Source: a virus. From it: 47,030 nucleotides of DNA. The DNA lies in the IMG/VR virus record IMGVR_UViG_3300044682_000032, positions 1-47,030 of that record. The stretch is one strand, 5' to 3'. Shown here piece by piece: positions 1 to 6,537 of the stretch. Position numbers and translations under genes: made by a program. Below the pieces are notes generated by a model. It worked only from the letters and a program-made list of their open reading frames with translations. It was not told the origin of the DNA and made no database searches. Every line of letters begins with the position of its first letter. Position 1 is the stretch's first letter.

Positions 1-127
1 GTCATTACGGGTCGGCGGATTGGGTGTTCTGTGCTGACTGCGCAGAGCTTACAGAAGACGACGAGGAAGCAGACCGCGAAGCGACAGAAGGTCAGTGGTA
101 ACCAAGACAGCAACGAAGGCCCGGCCA
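1..127. repeat. Terminal direct repeat, copy 1 (circularisation overlap)
   Basis: Bases 1-127 are identical to 46904-47030. A perfect overlap of exactly 127 bases is what a large-k assembler leaves when it closes a circle, so I read it as a mark of completeness, not as phage terminal redundancy. Bases 1-101 are the 3' part of the small zinc-protein gene given whole at 46849-47004. Confidence 0.95.
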
Positions 128-142
128 TTCGGCCGGGCCTTC
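115..142. terminator. Strong bidirectional terminator hairpin
   Basis: GAAGGCCCGGCC (115-126), loop ATTC, GGCCGGGCCTTC (131-142): a perfect 12-bp stem. It stands 13 bp behind the stop at 99-101 of the integrase-operon gene (plus strand) and about 90 bp behind the end of the early minus operon (stop at 230), so it can end both convergent transcripts. I see no gene in 143-229. Confidence 0.85.
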
Positions 143-229
143 CGTATGACTGGCGACGCGTCAGCAGTTAGAGCCTATGCCCTGCCCCCTTGGGGTCAAC
201 GCGTTCTTACCTGCTCCCTGGCCAGTTAG

Positions 230-484
230 TTATGCTGGAATGTAGAGAGTGCCAGGGGTCTTAACCCAGTGGCAACGGTGCTCTTCGCACCGGTACCCCT
301 CGATAACGTAGAGGCGTCCGGGCTTGCCGCATGAGGGGCACGTCTTTCGCGGTGGAATCACACCGGGAGACAAGGCGTAAAGTGCCTCTATGTCCTTCTC
401 GCTCAGGCGCCTAACGCGGTCAAAGGGGTGCTGCCGGTCCTTGCACTTCGGGCAGTTGCAGCCCCAGTCCTTGGTGCAGATCAC
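230..484 (-). CDS. Small zinc-binding protein (early operon, last gene)
   Basis: 84 residues from a GTG that overlaps the stop of the preceding gene (GTGA). Two cysteine pairs are visible, CNCPKC near residues 9-14 and CPSCGKPG near 50-57, then a CEEHRCHW segment near 66-73. This suggests one or two zinc ribbons. It is the final gene of the minus-strand early operon. I do not recognise a specific family; a structural zinc site with nucleic-acid or protein binding is inferred from the spacing only. Confidence 0.7.
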   Translation of the reverse strand: MICTKDWGCNCPKCKDRQHPFDRVRRLSEKDIEALYALSPGVIPPRKTCPSCGKPGRLYVIEGYRCEEHRCHWVKTPGTLYIPA

Positions 485-903
485 ACTAGCTCAAACCCTC
501 CGGTGTAGCGCGGAGAGCAAGGGCACTTGCGCGCATAGCATTGTTCCAGGAGCTTCTCTTTCGCCGTCTCGATGCGCTCCATGACGTACCCAGGCGCCTT
601 GTCGTCTACCTGGACGCTTCGCTTGCAGAAGTCACAGGAGATGACGGAAGGTTTGGCCTGGACTCTTCGCATGGTTCCCCCCTTCTTCCTGGACTTGCCC
701 ATTTCGCTGGCCTGAGCTATCCGCAGAGCGCCTTCCGGGGTTGTCCAGGTACCAGTGGGGGCCTGGACCAATCCACGGCGCCTGAGAGAAGCTACGGACT
801 TGCAGCGGACGGCAGGGGTCCTGGAGTAGTTGACGCTCTGGTGCCTGTCGAAGAGATCGAGGCTTGAGAAGGTCTCCCCGCAGGGGGAGCACCGGTAACT
901 CAT
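481..903 (-). CDS. FDXHR-type putative zinc-binding protein with C-terminal Cys domain
   Basis: 140 residues from the ATG at 903, chosen because it forms an ATGA overlap with the stop of the preceding gene; a start at 936 would lie deeper inside that gene. The N-terminal ~50 residues carry YRCSPCGETF, then the FDRHQ motif and a TGTW segment, the pattern of the small actinophage FDXHR putative zinc-binding proteins. An internal MRRVQAKPS segment leads to a second part with SCDFCKRS and a CPCSP cluster. The C-terminal part may be a fused second zinc module, since FDXHR proteins are usually shorter. Function is unknown in the family. Confidence 0.7.
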   Translation of the reverse strand: MSYRCSPCGETFSSLDLFDRHQSVNYSRTPAVRCKSVASLRRRGLVQAPTGTWTTPEGALRIAQASEMGKSRKKGGTMRRVQAKPSVISCDFCKRSVQVDDKAPGYVMERIETAKEKLLEQCYARKCPCSPRYTGGFELV

Positions 904-1097
904 GCGGCTTCCTCTATGTCGAGCATGGGCCAGCAATGCACGAGGTCGCCATTGTCATGCTCAATAGCACACTCTCCCATCTCACTCCATGACAGAAGGA
1001 TGCCGGTAACTATCACGTGGGGCTGTTCGTCGTCCTTGCTGAGAGTGATCCGGACGCGCTTGCCCAGCAGGCCATCGGCGGAAACAGTGAATCCCAT
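900..1097 (-). CDS. Small hypothetical protein, early operon
   Basis: 65 residues beginning MGFTVSADGLLGKRVRITL. The ATG at 1097 is taken because the preceding gene ends at 1100; longer in-frame starts would overlap that gene. The short acidic/hydrophobic chain reads like a small beta-barrel with alternating polar and apolar residues. It overlaps the FDXHR gene by four bases, so the two are probably translationally coupled. No family recognised. Confidence 0.6.
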   Translation of the reverse strand: MGFTVSADGLLGKRVRITLSKDDEQPHVIVTGILLSWSEMGECAIEHDNGDLVHCWPMLDIEEAA

Positions 1098-1099
1098 TC

Positions 1100-1297
1100 C
1101 TACTCCATCAAGACTTGGCATCCGCAACCCTTGCGGGCACAGATGCGCCACGGGAACGTTGCCTCGGTACCGGTGTGGCAAGTGAGTGGGTGTTCGCAGT
1201 CATGCTCACCCTTGCCGCTGGCCACTGCGGCATCCTTCTCATTGCTCATCGCGGCGAGGTCGAGAGCGAACTCATAAAGTGAATCGCGAGGGTCCAT
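1100..1297 (-). CDS. Small Cys/His-rich hypothetical protein
   Basis: 65 residues, ATG sharing one base with the stop of the preceding gene (TGATG). The second half holds C-E-H-P-L-T-C-H followed by ICARKGCGC, a likely four-ligand zinc site. It is one of a dozen such small zinc-type proteins in this genome. No specific family recognised. Confidence 0.65.
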   Translation of the reverse strand: MDPRDSLYEFALDLAAMSNEKDAAVASGKGEHDCEHPLTCHTGTEATFPWRICARKGCGCQVLME

Positions 1298-2073
1298 CAG
1301 GCGTTCTCCACGCTCCGCTCGATGTCTTCCTCGTCTTCGTACATTTCCCGTTGGCGCGCAAGCGCTTGCACGATAGTCGCAGCTAGCCCAGTGTCAAACC
1401 CGAACTTCTCAAGCCCGGCTGCCCTTACGGCGCATTCGTAGCCGCAACCGGCATAGCCCGCGGCGTCAACCCATGAGTCACGCTTTCCCGGCGACCAGGC
1501 CAGGCGCGAGATCTTGAGCATCATCATGAAGATGGCCACGTCGTGACCCTGGAGGAGATTGCTGTTGACCCTGAAGCCAAAGGCATTCGCCATTCCCGCG
1601 GTGCGCTCGAAGTCCTGGGTCGGGGGACCATACTGGTTGTTCCGGTCGCCAGTGATGAGCTGGCGCGCTTCGTCCAGCGCGCTTGCGCGCGGGGAGTCAT
1701 CGAGCACGGGGGTGCCAATCGGCTCGAAGTACCAGTACGGCTGCTCGTTATAAGCTGCGCTTGGCTCCGCAAGCGTGAACTCCTTCCCTGTCCACTTGGC
1801 CACCTCAATCTCGCGCCTGGCACCTTCACTGGTTTCCCAGCCGGGAAGAAGAACGATCTCGTCAGCCTCCAGGACTTGCGCGAGATCGGCCTGGAGGTAG
1901 GTGGCAACATCCAGAGTCTTGTCGCCGTCGAAGTTGCGGGCCGGATTCAGTACCTCGTGGTCCGGCCACTGGCGCTTCAGCTCTGCCTCCACGGCCATGA
2001 AGGTGGGGTTGTTGTGCTCGGGAACCCCCCGCATTGGCCCGGAGATGTAACGCTTGTAGGTGTGCGACTTCAT
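1297..2073 (-). CDS. DUF4406-like / DUF6378-like fusion protein
   Basis: 258 residues from the ATG at 2073 (ATGA overlap with the MazG-like gene). Residues ~1-100 look like the DUF4406/nucleoside 2-deoxyribosyltransferase-like Rossmann fold: a YISGPMRG start, an ADEIVLLPGWETSEGA segment and REIEVA. Residues ~140-220 match the phage DUF6378 type: ITGDRNNQYG, then HDVAIFMMMLKISRL and a W.DAAGYAGCGYE segment. Both kinds occur in phage nucleotide-metabolism clusters, commonly as separate genes. Placement next to a MazG-like gene fits a role in nucleotide-pool handling; no enzymatic activity can be assigned with confidence. Confidence 0.75.
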   Translation of the reverse strand: MKSHTYKRYISGPMRGVPEHNNPTFMAVEAELKRQWPDHEVLNPARNFDGDKTLDVATYLQADLAQVLEADEIVLLPGWETSEGARREIEVAKWTGKEFTLAEPSAAYNEQPYWYFEPIGTPVLDDSPRASALDEARQLITGDRNNQYGPPTQDFERTAGMANAFGFRVNSNLLQGHDVAIFMMMLKISRLAWSPGKRDSWVDAAGYAGCGYECAVRAAGLEKFGFDTGLAATIVQALARQREMYEDEEDIERSVENA

Positions 2074-2393
2074 GCAGCTTCTTCCTCTTTCCATCCTCGC
2101 GACCGGATCACATCAAGCTTGTCCCTAACTGCCTTGTCAATGTCAATCCCAAGGCGTTCGGCAAAGACGGCCGCGGCGATTAGCACATCTGCGATCTCGT
2201 CTTTAATTTCCTGAGAGCTGCCATTACGGCGAGCCTTCCCGGCCCAGCGACGGTAGGCGCCAACTAGCTCTCCCGCTTCCTCTGCCACGCAGAGGGCTTG
2301 CACGTCAAGCTGATTCTCGTCAGTAATTCCTTCACGACGATTGAGCGCGAACTCGCGGTTCAGGTCGCATGCCTTGTCTCTAAGCTCACTCAC
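2070..2393 (-). CDS. MazG-like nucleoside triphosphate pyrophosphohydrolase
   Basis: 107 residues from a GTG overlapping the previous stop (GTGA). The MazG/dUTPase-like all-alpha signature is visible: VAEEAGELVGAYRRW (Glu38, Glu39, Glu42) followed by EIKDEIADVLI (Glu66, Asp69). These acidic residues bind the metal in this superfamily. The length suits a single-domain phage MazG. It probably hydrolyses non-canonical or signalling NTPs; the substrate cannot be read from the sequence. Confidence 0.85.
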   Translation of the reverse strand: MSELRDKACDLNREFALNRREGITDENQLDVQALCVAEEAGELVGAYRRWAGKARRNGSSQEIKDEIADVLIAAAVFAERLGIDIDKAVRDKLDVIRSRGWKEEEAA

Positions 2394-2797
2394 AGATACC
2401 TCCGGTCAACCCACTCGTTGTGCATTCCAGGGAAGTTCGCGGCACTTGCCCGATCGGGTGCGGTAGACGCCGCGTGTGTCTCGGTGTCCCCGCCTTCGGG
2501 AAGCTGGAAGACGCCGAGAAGGTGGCCCGCGGCGAGGGCATAAGAAGCCGCTGAGCCTTCGATCACTTCACCCGCGGTGCTCAGTGGGAGCTTTGAGAGC
2601 AGGGCGAGCAACTTAGAGAAGGCGATAGCAACAAACGCAGCACTCTCGGGAGATTCGGTAATCTCCGCGAGTCCCTCACTGATCGTGCGAGCCGCGCTGC
2701 CATACCGGGCGCGCTCCTGGTCGGACATGCATGAAGAGACACCCTCGGCTAGCTGCCGGGCTGACTCGCGAAGTTCTGAAGCTTCCGTGTCGTTCAC
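2390..2797 (-). CDS. Hypothetical helical protein
   Basis: 135 residues, GTG start overlapping the stop of the HTH gene (GTGA). Mostly alanine/leucine-rich amphipathic helix up to residue ~100, then a proline/threonine-containing tail. No motif or family recognised. Its place between the MazG-like and HTH genes in an unbroken overlap chain supports expression. Confidence 0.6.
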   Translation of the reverse strand: MNDTEASELRESARQLAEGVSSCMSDQERARYGSAARTISEGLAEITESPESAAFVAIAFSKLLALLSKLPLSTAGEVIEGSAASYALAAGHLLGVFQLPEGGDTETHAASTAPDRASAANFPGMHNEWVDRRYL

Positions 2798-2988
2798 TCG
2801 CCGGTCCTCTGAATGTAGTTGTCCACGTCACGCTGGGGAAAGCGGACGAAATGGCCGAGCTTGTGGCGCCGGAGACCCCAGTCTTTCCATCGCCGGTCTA
2901 CCGTCTTGCGGGAGACGCCGAGCTGGTCGGCTACTTGCTGGGGTGAGACGAGGACGTTACTGCCTCCGCGCATCGCGCCCCTCCCCAT
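2794..2988 (-). CDS. Excisionase-like helix-turn-helix DNA-binding protein
   Basis: 64 residues with a MerR/excisionase-type winged HTH: VSPQQVADQLGVSRKTVDRRW, then GLRRHKLGHFVRFPQRDVDNYI. This is the size and layout of phage excisionases and of AlpA-like regulators. The ATG at 2988 has GGAGGG upstream; an in-frame ATG at 2973 with GGAGG upstream is equally possible. In a phage with a tyrosine integrase it is the best candidate for the excisionase or a small regulator. It lies in the early operon, not beside the integrase gene. Confidence 0.75.
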   Translation of the reverse strand: MGRGAMRGGSNVLVSPQQVADQLGVSRKTVDRRWKDWGLRRHKLGHFVRFPQRDVDNYIQRTGE

Positions 2989-3340
2989 CCTGGGTGCCCT
3001 CCGGCGGTTCCGCCCACACGACGAGCCGCAGCGTGACGAAATCGGCGTCCCCTTCAGCGCAGCCCGTCTCGATCAGGCCGTCGATCAGGCCGTCTTCGCC
3101 TTTCATGAAGCGCATGTACTGCACTTCGCGGCTAATGTCGGGCTCGTGGGCCAGCGTCTCGCCGGACTGGCTGACCTCGATGAACAGGGTGTCGGAGTCG
3201 ATGACCGGGTTGCGGTAGCGGAACTCGGAGGCGGCGGCGCGGAGCGACTCCCACACGATCTCTGGTGAGATCATGTCGCGCCAGAGATCGGCCGAGAGCT
3301 GCGTGCAGGCGACGACCCGCTCCCGTGAGCTATTTATCAC
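2957..3340 (-). CDS. Hypothetical protein, early operon
   Basis: 127 residues if it begins at the GTG at 3340 (VINSSRERVV), which has GGGAGG about 9 bases upstream. A GTG at 3385 and an ATG at 3274 in the same frame are alternatives. The chain reads as alpha/beta with an acidic, Gly/Asp-rich C-terminus. It overlaps the HTH gene start by about 30 bases. No family recognised. Confidence 0.55.
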   Translation of the reverse strand: MINSSRERVVACTQLSADLWRDMISPEIVWESLRAAASEFRYRNPVIDSDTLFIEVSQSGETLAHEPDISREVQYMRFMKGEDGLIDGLIETGCAEGDADFVTLRLVVWAEPPEGTQDGEGRDARRQ

Positions 3341-3424
3341 TCTGCGCCGCCTCCCACTTGCAGAATCGACAGTTGCGACCGGCACATAGTGCCGAGAGTG
3401 CCCATCCTGGGCGCCAGTGCACCT

Positions 3425-3727
3425 TCACTTCTCTGGCACCAGCTTGCGCATTGGGCGGCAGGGAAACGTCTCGCTGCAGCCCAGGAAGGAACTCATCTCA
3501 CACCAAGGAAGCTTGGGATCTCCCGTGCGAAGATACTTAAGCCCATCGGCGGACAGGTAAACCTCACGCACCTCGTACGCGGGCTCGATAACCTTGCAGG
3601 AGTCAATCCGAACTTGCACCGTCTCCCGATCGCCATCACGGTAAAGATTAAGGTAAACCAGACCGATATCGCTTACCTCTCCGACGACCTTTGACTCGAC
3701 ACGAGCACCCTTGTATATCTCGCTCAC
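3425..3727 (-). CDS. Hypothetical protein
   Basis: 100 residues, GTG start in a GTGA overlap with the preceding gene. Beta-rich N-terminus (VSDIGLVYLNLYRDGDRE) and three Cys in the C-terminal third, too irregular for a clear zinc site. About 85 bases without a clear gene separate it from the next gene downstream. No family recognised. Confidence 0.6.
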   Translation of the reverse strand: MSEIYKGARVESKVVGEVSDIGLVYLNLYRDGDRETVQVRIDSCKVIEPAYEVREVYLSADGLKYLRTGDPKLPWCEMSSFLGCSETFPCRPMRKLVPEK

Positions 3728-4092
3728 TTCGCCTCTTTCATTTGTGCCTTGAATGCAGCGCGGGCCTGGTCAAGCTCACTCCCGCGCTTCTGGTCCCGAG
3801 TCTCGCGGCATTGCTCAAGCAAGCCGCGGGCAACGTTGCGGAAAGACTCATCGTCGGGCAGCATTCCCGGGATTGGAAATGCGTGCCAGATGTCCCCCTC
3901 GCCTGGGTTGGTGTTGCGGATGCTGACCATGACGAGCCACGCGGCACCTGGGCCGATCTCTTTACCCTCGGGGCTGACAAGGGGCCAGATTGAGGGACCG
4001 CAGACGGCATAGCCGAAGGGCTCGTTCAGCGCAGCATCCTTCAGTGCTCCCTTAACAACACCTTCGAGTCGCTGGGCGTGGTTAATGCTCAC
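3724..4092 (-). CDS. Hypothetical protein
   Basis: 122 residues from the GTG at 4092, five bases beyond the stop of the preceding gene, with GAGG upstream; the same frame stays open to 4212 but that part overlaps the neighbour. Contains WPLVSPEGKEIGPGAAW and IWHAFPIPGMLPDDESFRN, and a charged helical tail. No motif recognised. Confidence 0.6.
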   Translation of the reverse strand: MSINHAQRLEGVVKGALKDAALNEPFGYAVCGPSIWPLVSPEGKEIGPGAAWLVMVSIRNTNPGEGDIWHAFPIPGMLPDDESFRNVARGLLEQCRETRDQKRGSELDQARAAFKAQMKEAK

Positions 4093-4097
4093 TCGTC

Positions 4098-4517
4098 TTA
4101 GTCCTCTGTGGGGGCGAAGTAAGGGAAACGCCCGTACAATTCTTCCGGGGTGACGTCTGGGCGCTTTCCGATGTAGCGAAGCCGCTTGATAGCCAAGGTC
4201 TCGTCCTTGCAAAAGAAGACCGCCTCGGCCTGCCCGTCCGTCAGGCCCATGACGTCCCTGGCATATTCAAAAATGGCCTCAACATAATCCCCCTGCTTGT
4301 CATACAGGCTGCAGGGATTAACCATACTTCCCGCTGGTGCGGTGAGCAGGACGGCAAATCCCGCGAGACAGGCGGTTGTTTCGCATGACCCTTCCCGCAT
4401 TTCCTCCACGGGAACGCGGGGGGCATAAATGCCCGAACCTATAAAGGTGCCTTGGTCGTGGCGTGGGTTTTTTTTGGCCAGGGAGCACACGGCGTCGATC
4501 AGGAGCTTGTTAACCAT
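4098..4517 (-). CDS. Hypothetical protein with conserved Cys pairs
   Basis: 139 residues from the ATG at 4517, which overlaps the end of the pentapeptide-repeat gene by eight bases. Contains CETTACLAGFAVLL, then an AEAVFFCKDETLAIKRLRYIG helix and a VTPEELYGRFPYF segment. Proteins with a C-x-T-x-x-C-x-A-G-x-A pattern occur in several actinophages without known function. No enzymatic motif is evident. Confidence 0.6.
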   Translation of the reverse strand: MVNKLLIDAVCSLAKKNPRHDQGTFIGSGIYAPRVPVEEMREGSCETTACLAGFAVLLTAPAGSMVNPCSLYDKQGDYVEAIFEYARDVMGLTDGQAEAVFFCKDETLAIKRLRYIGKRPDVTPEELYGRFPYFAPTED

Positions 4518-5349
4518 TGAAGTCCTCTGCCTCTTCGCGGGTAATGAAGAAATGAATGCCATTACTGCATTCTTCCCAGCGATTGGGATCGAAACCGTCA
4601 GGGTGGACGGTTTCGCCTGCACGATAGACGAGCCGGGAACCTTGGCTCAAGTGGGAACTCAGGGCCGCGGCGGCCGGGCCGATAATTTCAAGAACTTCGG
4701 CATATTCGGCACGGCACTTACGGCCGGTGGAGTTCGAGCGCTTCGCGGCGGCTGGAATCCTGAGCTTTACAAGGACGCCACCCGCGCATTTCTTCCATCC
4801 GATGAGGTCACCTTCGGGAAGGATGGAAGCCTGGGCGGCGGCAAGGGGGGGGATATTCTGCGCCCCACGGAGGTTGGTTCCACGGAGGTTGGCCCCACGG
4901 AGGTTGGCCCCCTGGAGGTTGGCCCCATAGAGGTCGGCCTCATAGAGGTCGGCCCCACGGAGGTTGGCCTCATAGAGGCTGGCCCCACCACGGAGGCTGG
5001 CCCAACGGAGGTTGGCCTCAGCGAGGTCGGCCCCACGGAGGTTGGCCCCATAGAGGTTGGCCTCATGGAGGTCGGCCCAACGGAGGTTGGCCCCACGGAG
5101 GTTGGCCTCATGGAGGTCGGCCCCACGGAGGTTGGCCTCATGGAGGTCGGCCTCATGGAGGCTGGCCCCATCGAGGTTGGCCCCACGGAGGTTGGCCCCA
5201 TAGAGGTTGGCCTCATGGAGGTTGGCCCCACGGAGGTTGGCCCCATGGAGGTCGGCCCCACGGAGGTTGGCCCCACGGAGGTTGGCCCCACGGAGGTTGG
5301 CCGTTGGTTTAATTGTGTACTCGGTGCCGTTGATCTCCATCTTCGACAT
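4510..5349 (-). CDS. Pentapeptide-repeat protein with C-terminal DUF5758-like domain
   Basis: 279 residues. After a 16-residue leader come 29 consecutive A(N/D)LxX pentapeptides (residues 17-162), predicted to fold as a right-handed quadrilateral beta-helix. One unit near residue 120 has six residues (ASLRGG), which breaks the register once. From about residue 170 a second domain follows: LIGWKKC, RSNSTGRKCRAEYAEVLEI, FDPNRWEECSNGIHFFIT, the pattern of the DUF5758 domain found behind pentapeptide repeats in viruses and bacteria. Some pentapeptide proteins (MfpA/Qnr) mimic DNA and bind gyrase; whether this one does is unknown. It has its own promoter (5383-5405) within the early operon. Confidence 0.85.
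   Translation of the reverse strand: MSKMEINGTEYTIKPTANLRGANLRGANLRGADLHGANLRGANLHEANLYGANLRGANLDGASLHEADLHEANLRGADLHEANLRGANLRWADLHEANLYGANLRGADLAEANLRWASLRGGASLYEANLRGADLYEADLYGANLQGANLRGANLRGTNLRGAQNIPPLAAAQASILPEGDLIGWKKCAGGVLVKLRIPAAAKRSNSTGRKCRAEYAEVLEIIGPAAAALSSHLSQGSRLVYRAGETVHPDGFDPNRWEECSNGIHFFITREEAEDFNG
4864..5301 (-). repeat. 15-bp tandem repeat array encoding pentapeptides
   Basis: About 29 units of 15 bp, mostly GCCAACCTCCGTGGG-like on the coding strand, in the pentapeptide gene. The array keeps long frames open on both strands, which produces misleading antisense ORFs. One unit is 18 bp and marks the six-residue repeat. Confidence 0.9.
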
Positions 5350-5358
5350 GTCCCGCCT

Positions 5359-5373
5359 CTGGTTGCAAGTTGA
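5359..5373 (-). promoter_or_regulatory. Leader element TCAACTTGCAACCAG, site 1
   Basis: On the minus strand this reads TCAACTTGCAACCAG, followed by AGGCGGGAC and the ATG of the pentapeptide gene. It lies 9 bases downstream of the -10 proposed at 5383-5388, so at the very start of the mRNA. Near-identical copies lie in the same orientation before other genes. Confidence 0.6.
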
Positions 5374-5380
5374 TTTAAGC

Positions 5381-5605
5381 TCATCTTACTTCGAGGGCGC
5401 TACCATCATCCGCCACCCTCCAGTGGCGGTGAAAGCATTGCTCGGGAGACGGCACCCTGCCGGTACCATCGAACTCGCGCTCGCAAGCAAGGCACCTATC
5501 CTCCGGGTACACCACGCCATCACGCTCACCGGCGAGCACGCCCTTAAGGAGGCCGGGATCGTCCTGGTGATTGCTGCCGCCACGGCGGTACCCGGAACTC
5601 TTCAT
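5381..5605 (-). CDS. Small Cys/His-containing hypothetical protein
   Basis: 74 residues starting at the ATG at 5605 in an ATGA overlap with the exonuclease gene; the overlap picks this frame over a neighbouring open frame. Contains RCLACEREFD and QCFHRHW, a possible zinc site. No family recognised. Confidence 0.6.
   Translation of the reverse strand: MKSSGYRRGGSNHQDDPGLLKGVLAGERDGVVYPEDRCLACEREFDGTGRVPSPEQCFHRHWRVADDGSALEVR
5383..5405 (-). promoter_or_regulatory. Promoter with TGGTAGC box for the pentapeptide gene
   Basis: Minus strand: TGGTAGCG at 5405-5398, and counting 17 nt from its first base the -10 hexamer TAAGAT at 5388-5383. The same TGGTAGC-to-minus-10 geometry occurs at 8349-8372, 10240-10262, 10286-10309 and 45083-45111. 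It overlaps the end of the preceding gene, so it would give the distal part of the early operon an internal start. Confidence 0.5.
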
Positions 5606-6174
5606 GACACCTTCGGCTCCCAGAGTTTTGGCCCAGTCAGGAGACCCCTGCGTGTCAGCTCAAGACGGAGCTGCTGGTGCTGCCGCACGTCTCCAACGAC
5701 ACGCTCACGCGTCTTCTCGATGCCCGCGGGGGTAAGCCGGTTGGCTTCCCTCCAGTCCTGCTGTGACATGTGAATCTTGGGGGACTCGATACCCAGGGCC
5801 AGGCCGAGTTCTTCCTGACTCTTCGGCTGAGCCTGAAAGCTCCACTTCACCAGGTCTAGCTTTGTGTCGATCGTCAGCTTGGGACCGAGCGGGCCAATGC
5901 CCAGCTCGACCATCGCACCGTTGATAATGGGCAGGTCATGCCTGCGGATGTAATGACCCGTAACGATGTCTGCTGCCTCGTAGGCCACATGAAAAGCATT
6001 CAGCATATCCTCGGAGTACATGAGGCCAAGCTGGGCGCAAACAATCGCGCGGCCGTTGCCAGCGAAGCCGAACGCGATGGCTGTGATGTCCGCCGTTGTG
6101 AAATCGTTTCCCATGTAGGAGAGCGGGCGATTCTCGATGTCAAAGTCGAGGATCAGGGGCCGGTCAACGCTCAA
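5602..6174 (-). CDS. RNase H-like 3'-5' exonuclease (DnaQ/PolB exonuclease type)
   Basis: 190 residues from the TTG at 6174, which has GGAGG nine bases upstream. DEDD-type exonuclease features: LDFDIENRPLSY near residue 9 (Exo I, Asp and Glu), VTGHYIRRHDLPIINGAM near residue 75 (Exo II, His-Asp), and TIDTKLDLVKW near 105. The LDxE-RP-SY start is typical of the PolB-like exonuclease domain. No polymerase domain is attached and no DNA polymerase was found elsewhere, so it may act in recombination or as a proofreading helper for host polymerase. Confidence 0.75.
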   Translation of the reverse strand: MSVDRPLILDFDIENRPLSYMGNDFTTADITAIAFGFAGNGRAIVCAQLGLMYSEDMLNAFHVAYEAADIVTGHYIRRHDLPIINGAMVELGIGPLGPKLTIDTKLDLVKWSFQAQPKSQEELGLALGIESPKIHMSQQDWREANRLTPAGIEKTRERVVGDVRQHQQLRLELTRRGLLTGPKLWEPKVS

Positions 6175-6367
6175 CAAGGTAAACCTCCCCCGGCTCAATC
6201 TCGAAGGGCTTGCCTTCGGCAAGCGCGAGGTTCATAGCCTCTTCCAGTTCAGGGAGCTTCTCGGCTATCTCTTCGTCGGCCGCTAGCGTGTGCTTCAGCC
6301 GGATAGCCGCACGGGCGGCCTTGAGCACTGCCGTCTTCTGCCGCTCGATTGGTGTGGTGCGCCTCAT
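6164..6367 (-). CDS. Small helical hypothetical protein
   Basis: 67 residues; basic N-terminal helix (RRTTPIERQKTAVLKAARAAIRLK) followed by an acidic helix. ATG at 6367 forms an ATGA overlap with the 57-residue zinc protein before it. It could be a small DNA-binding or regulatory protein, but no motif is recognised. Confidence 0.6.
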   Translation of the reverse strand: MRRTTPIERQKTAVLKAARAAIRLKHTLAADEEIAEKLPELEEAMNLALAEGKPFEIEPGEVYLVER

Positions 6368-6537
6368 CGTGGCTTCCTTCTCGTCGCCTGGTGTCGCATG
6401 TCGGTCAGCATCCCTTTAGCTGTCCGCTTGTACCTGGCTTGCGATGCTCTCCGTAGTGCCTGGATTGACGGGCAGCGCTCTTCCGCGGTGCCCCTGTTGG
6501 CGTGGACCCCCGTGCACTCAGGGTGAGGGCACTTCAT
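6364..6537 (-). CDS. 57-residue CPHPEC zinc-type actinophage protein
   Basis: ATG at 6537 overlaps the stop of the primase TOPRIM gene (ATGA) and its own stop overlaps the next start (ATGA). The start MKCPHPECTGVHANRGT, then ERCPS and a basic SQARYKRTAKG tail, resembles small zinc-type proteins common in actinophages. Cys-x2-His...Cys...His...Cys could bind one metal ion. The function of the group is unknown. Confidence 0.75.
   Translation of the reverse strand: MKCPHPECTGVHANRGTAEERCPSIQALRRASQARYKRTAKGMLTDMRHQATRRKPR

Noticed and set aside
1-127. Biological direct terminal repeat
   Set aside because: Exactly 127 bases, equal to a common largest assembly k-mer, and it cuts through a small gene that is whole when circularised.
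1543-2214. 223-codon plus-strand frame
   Set aside because: Lies opposite the DUF4406/DUF6378-like and MazG-like genes, which have recognisable motifs.
4864-5301. CRISPR-like appearance of the short repeats
   Set aside because: Units are contiguous 15-mers without spacers and encode pentapeptides.
4429-5373. Long plus-strand frame of EVGP repeats opposite the pentapeptide gene
   Set aside because: The 15-bp repeat keeps several frames open on both strands; the minus frame has the conserved pentapeptide and DUF5758-like sequence and fits the operon.
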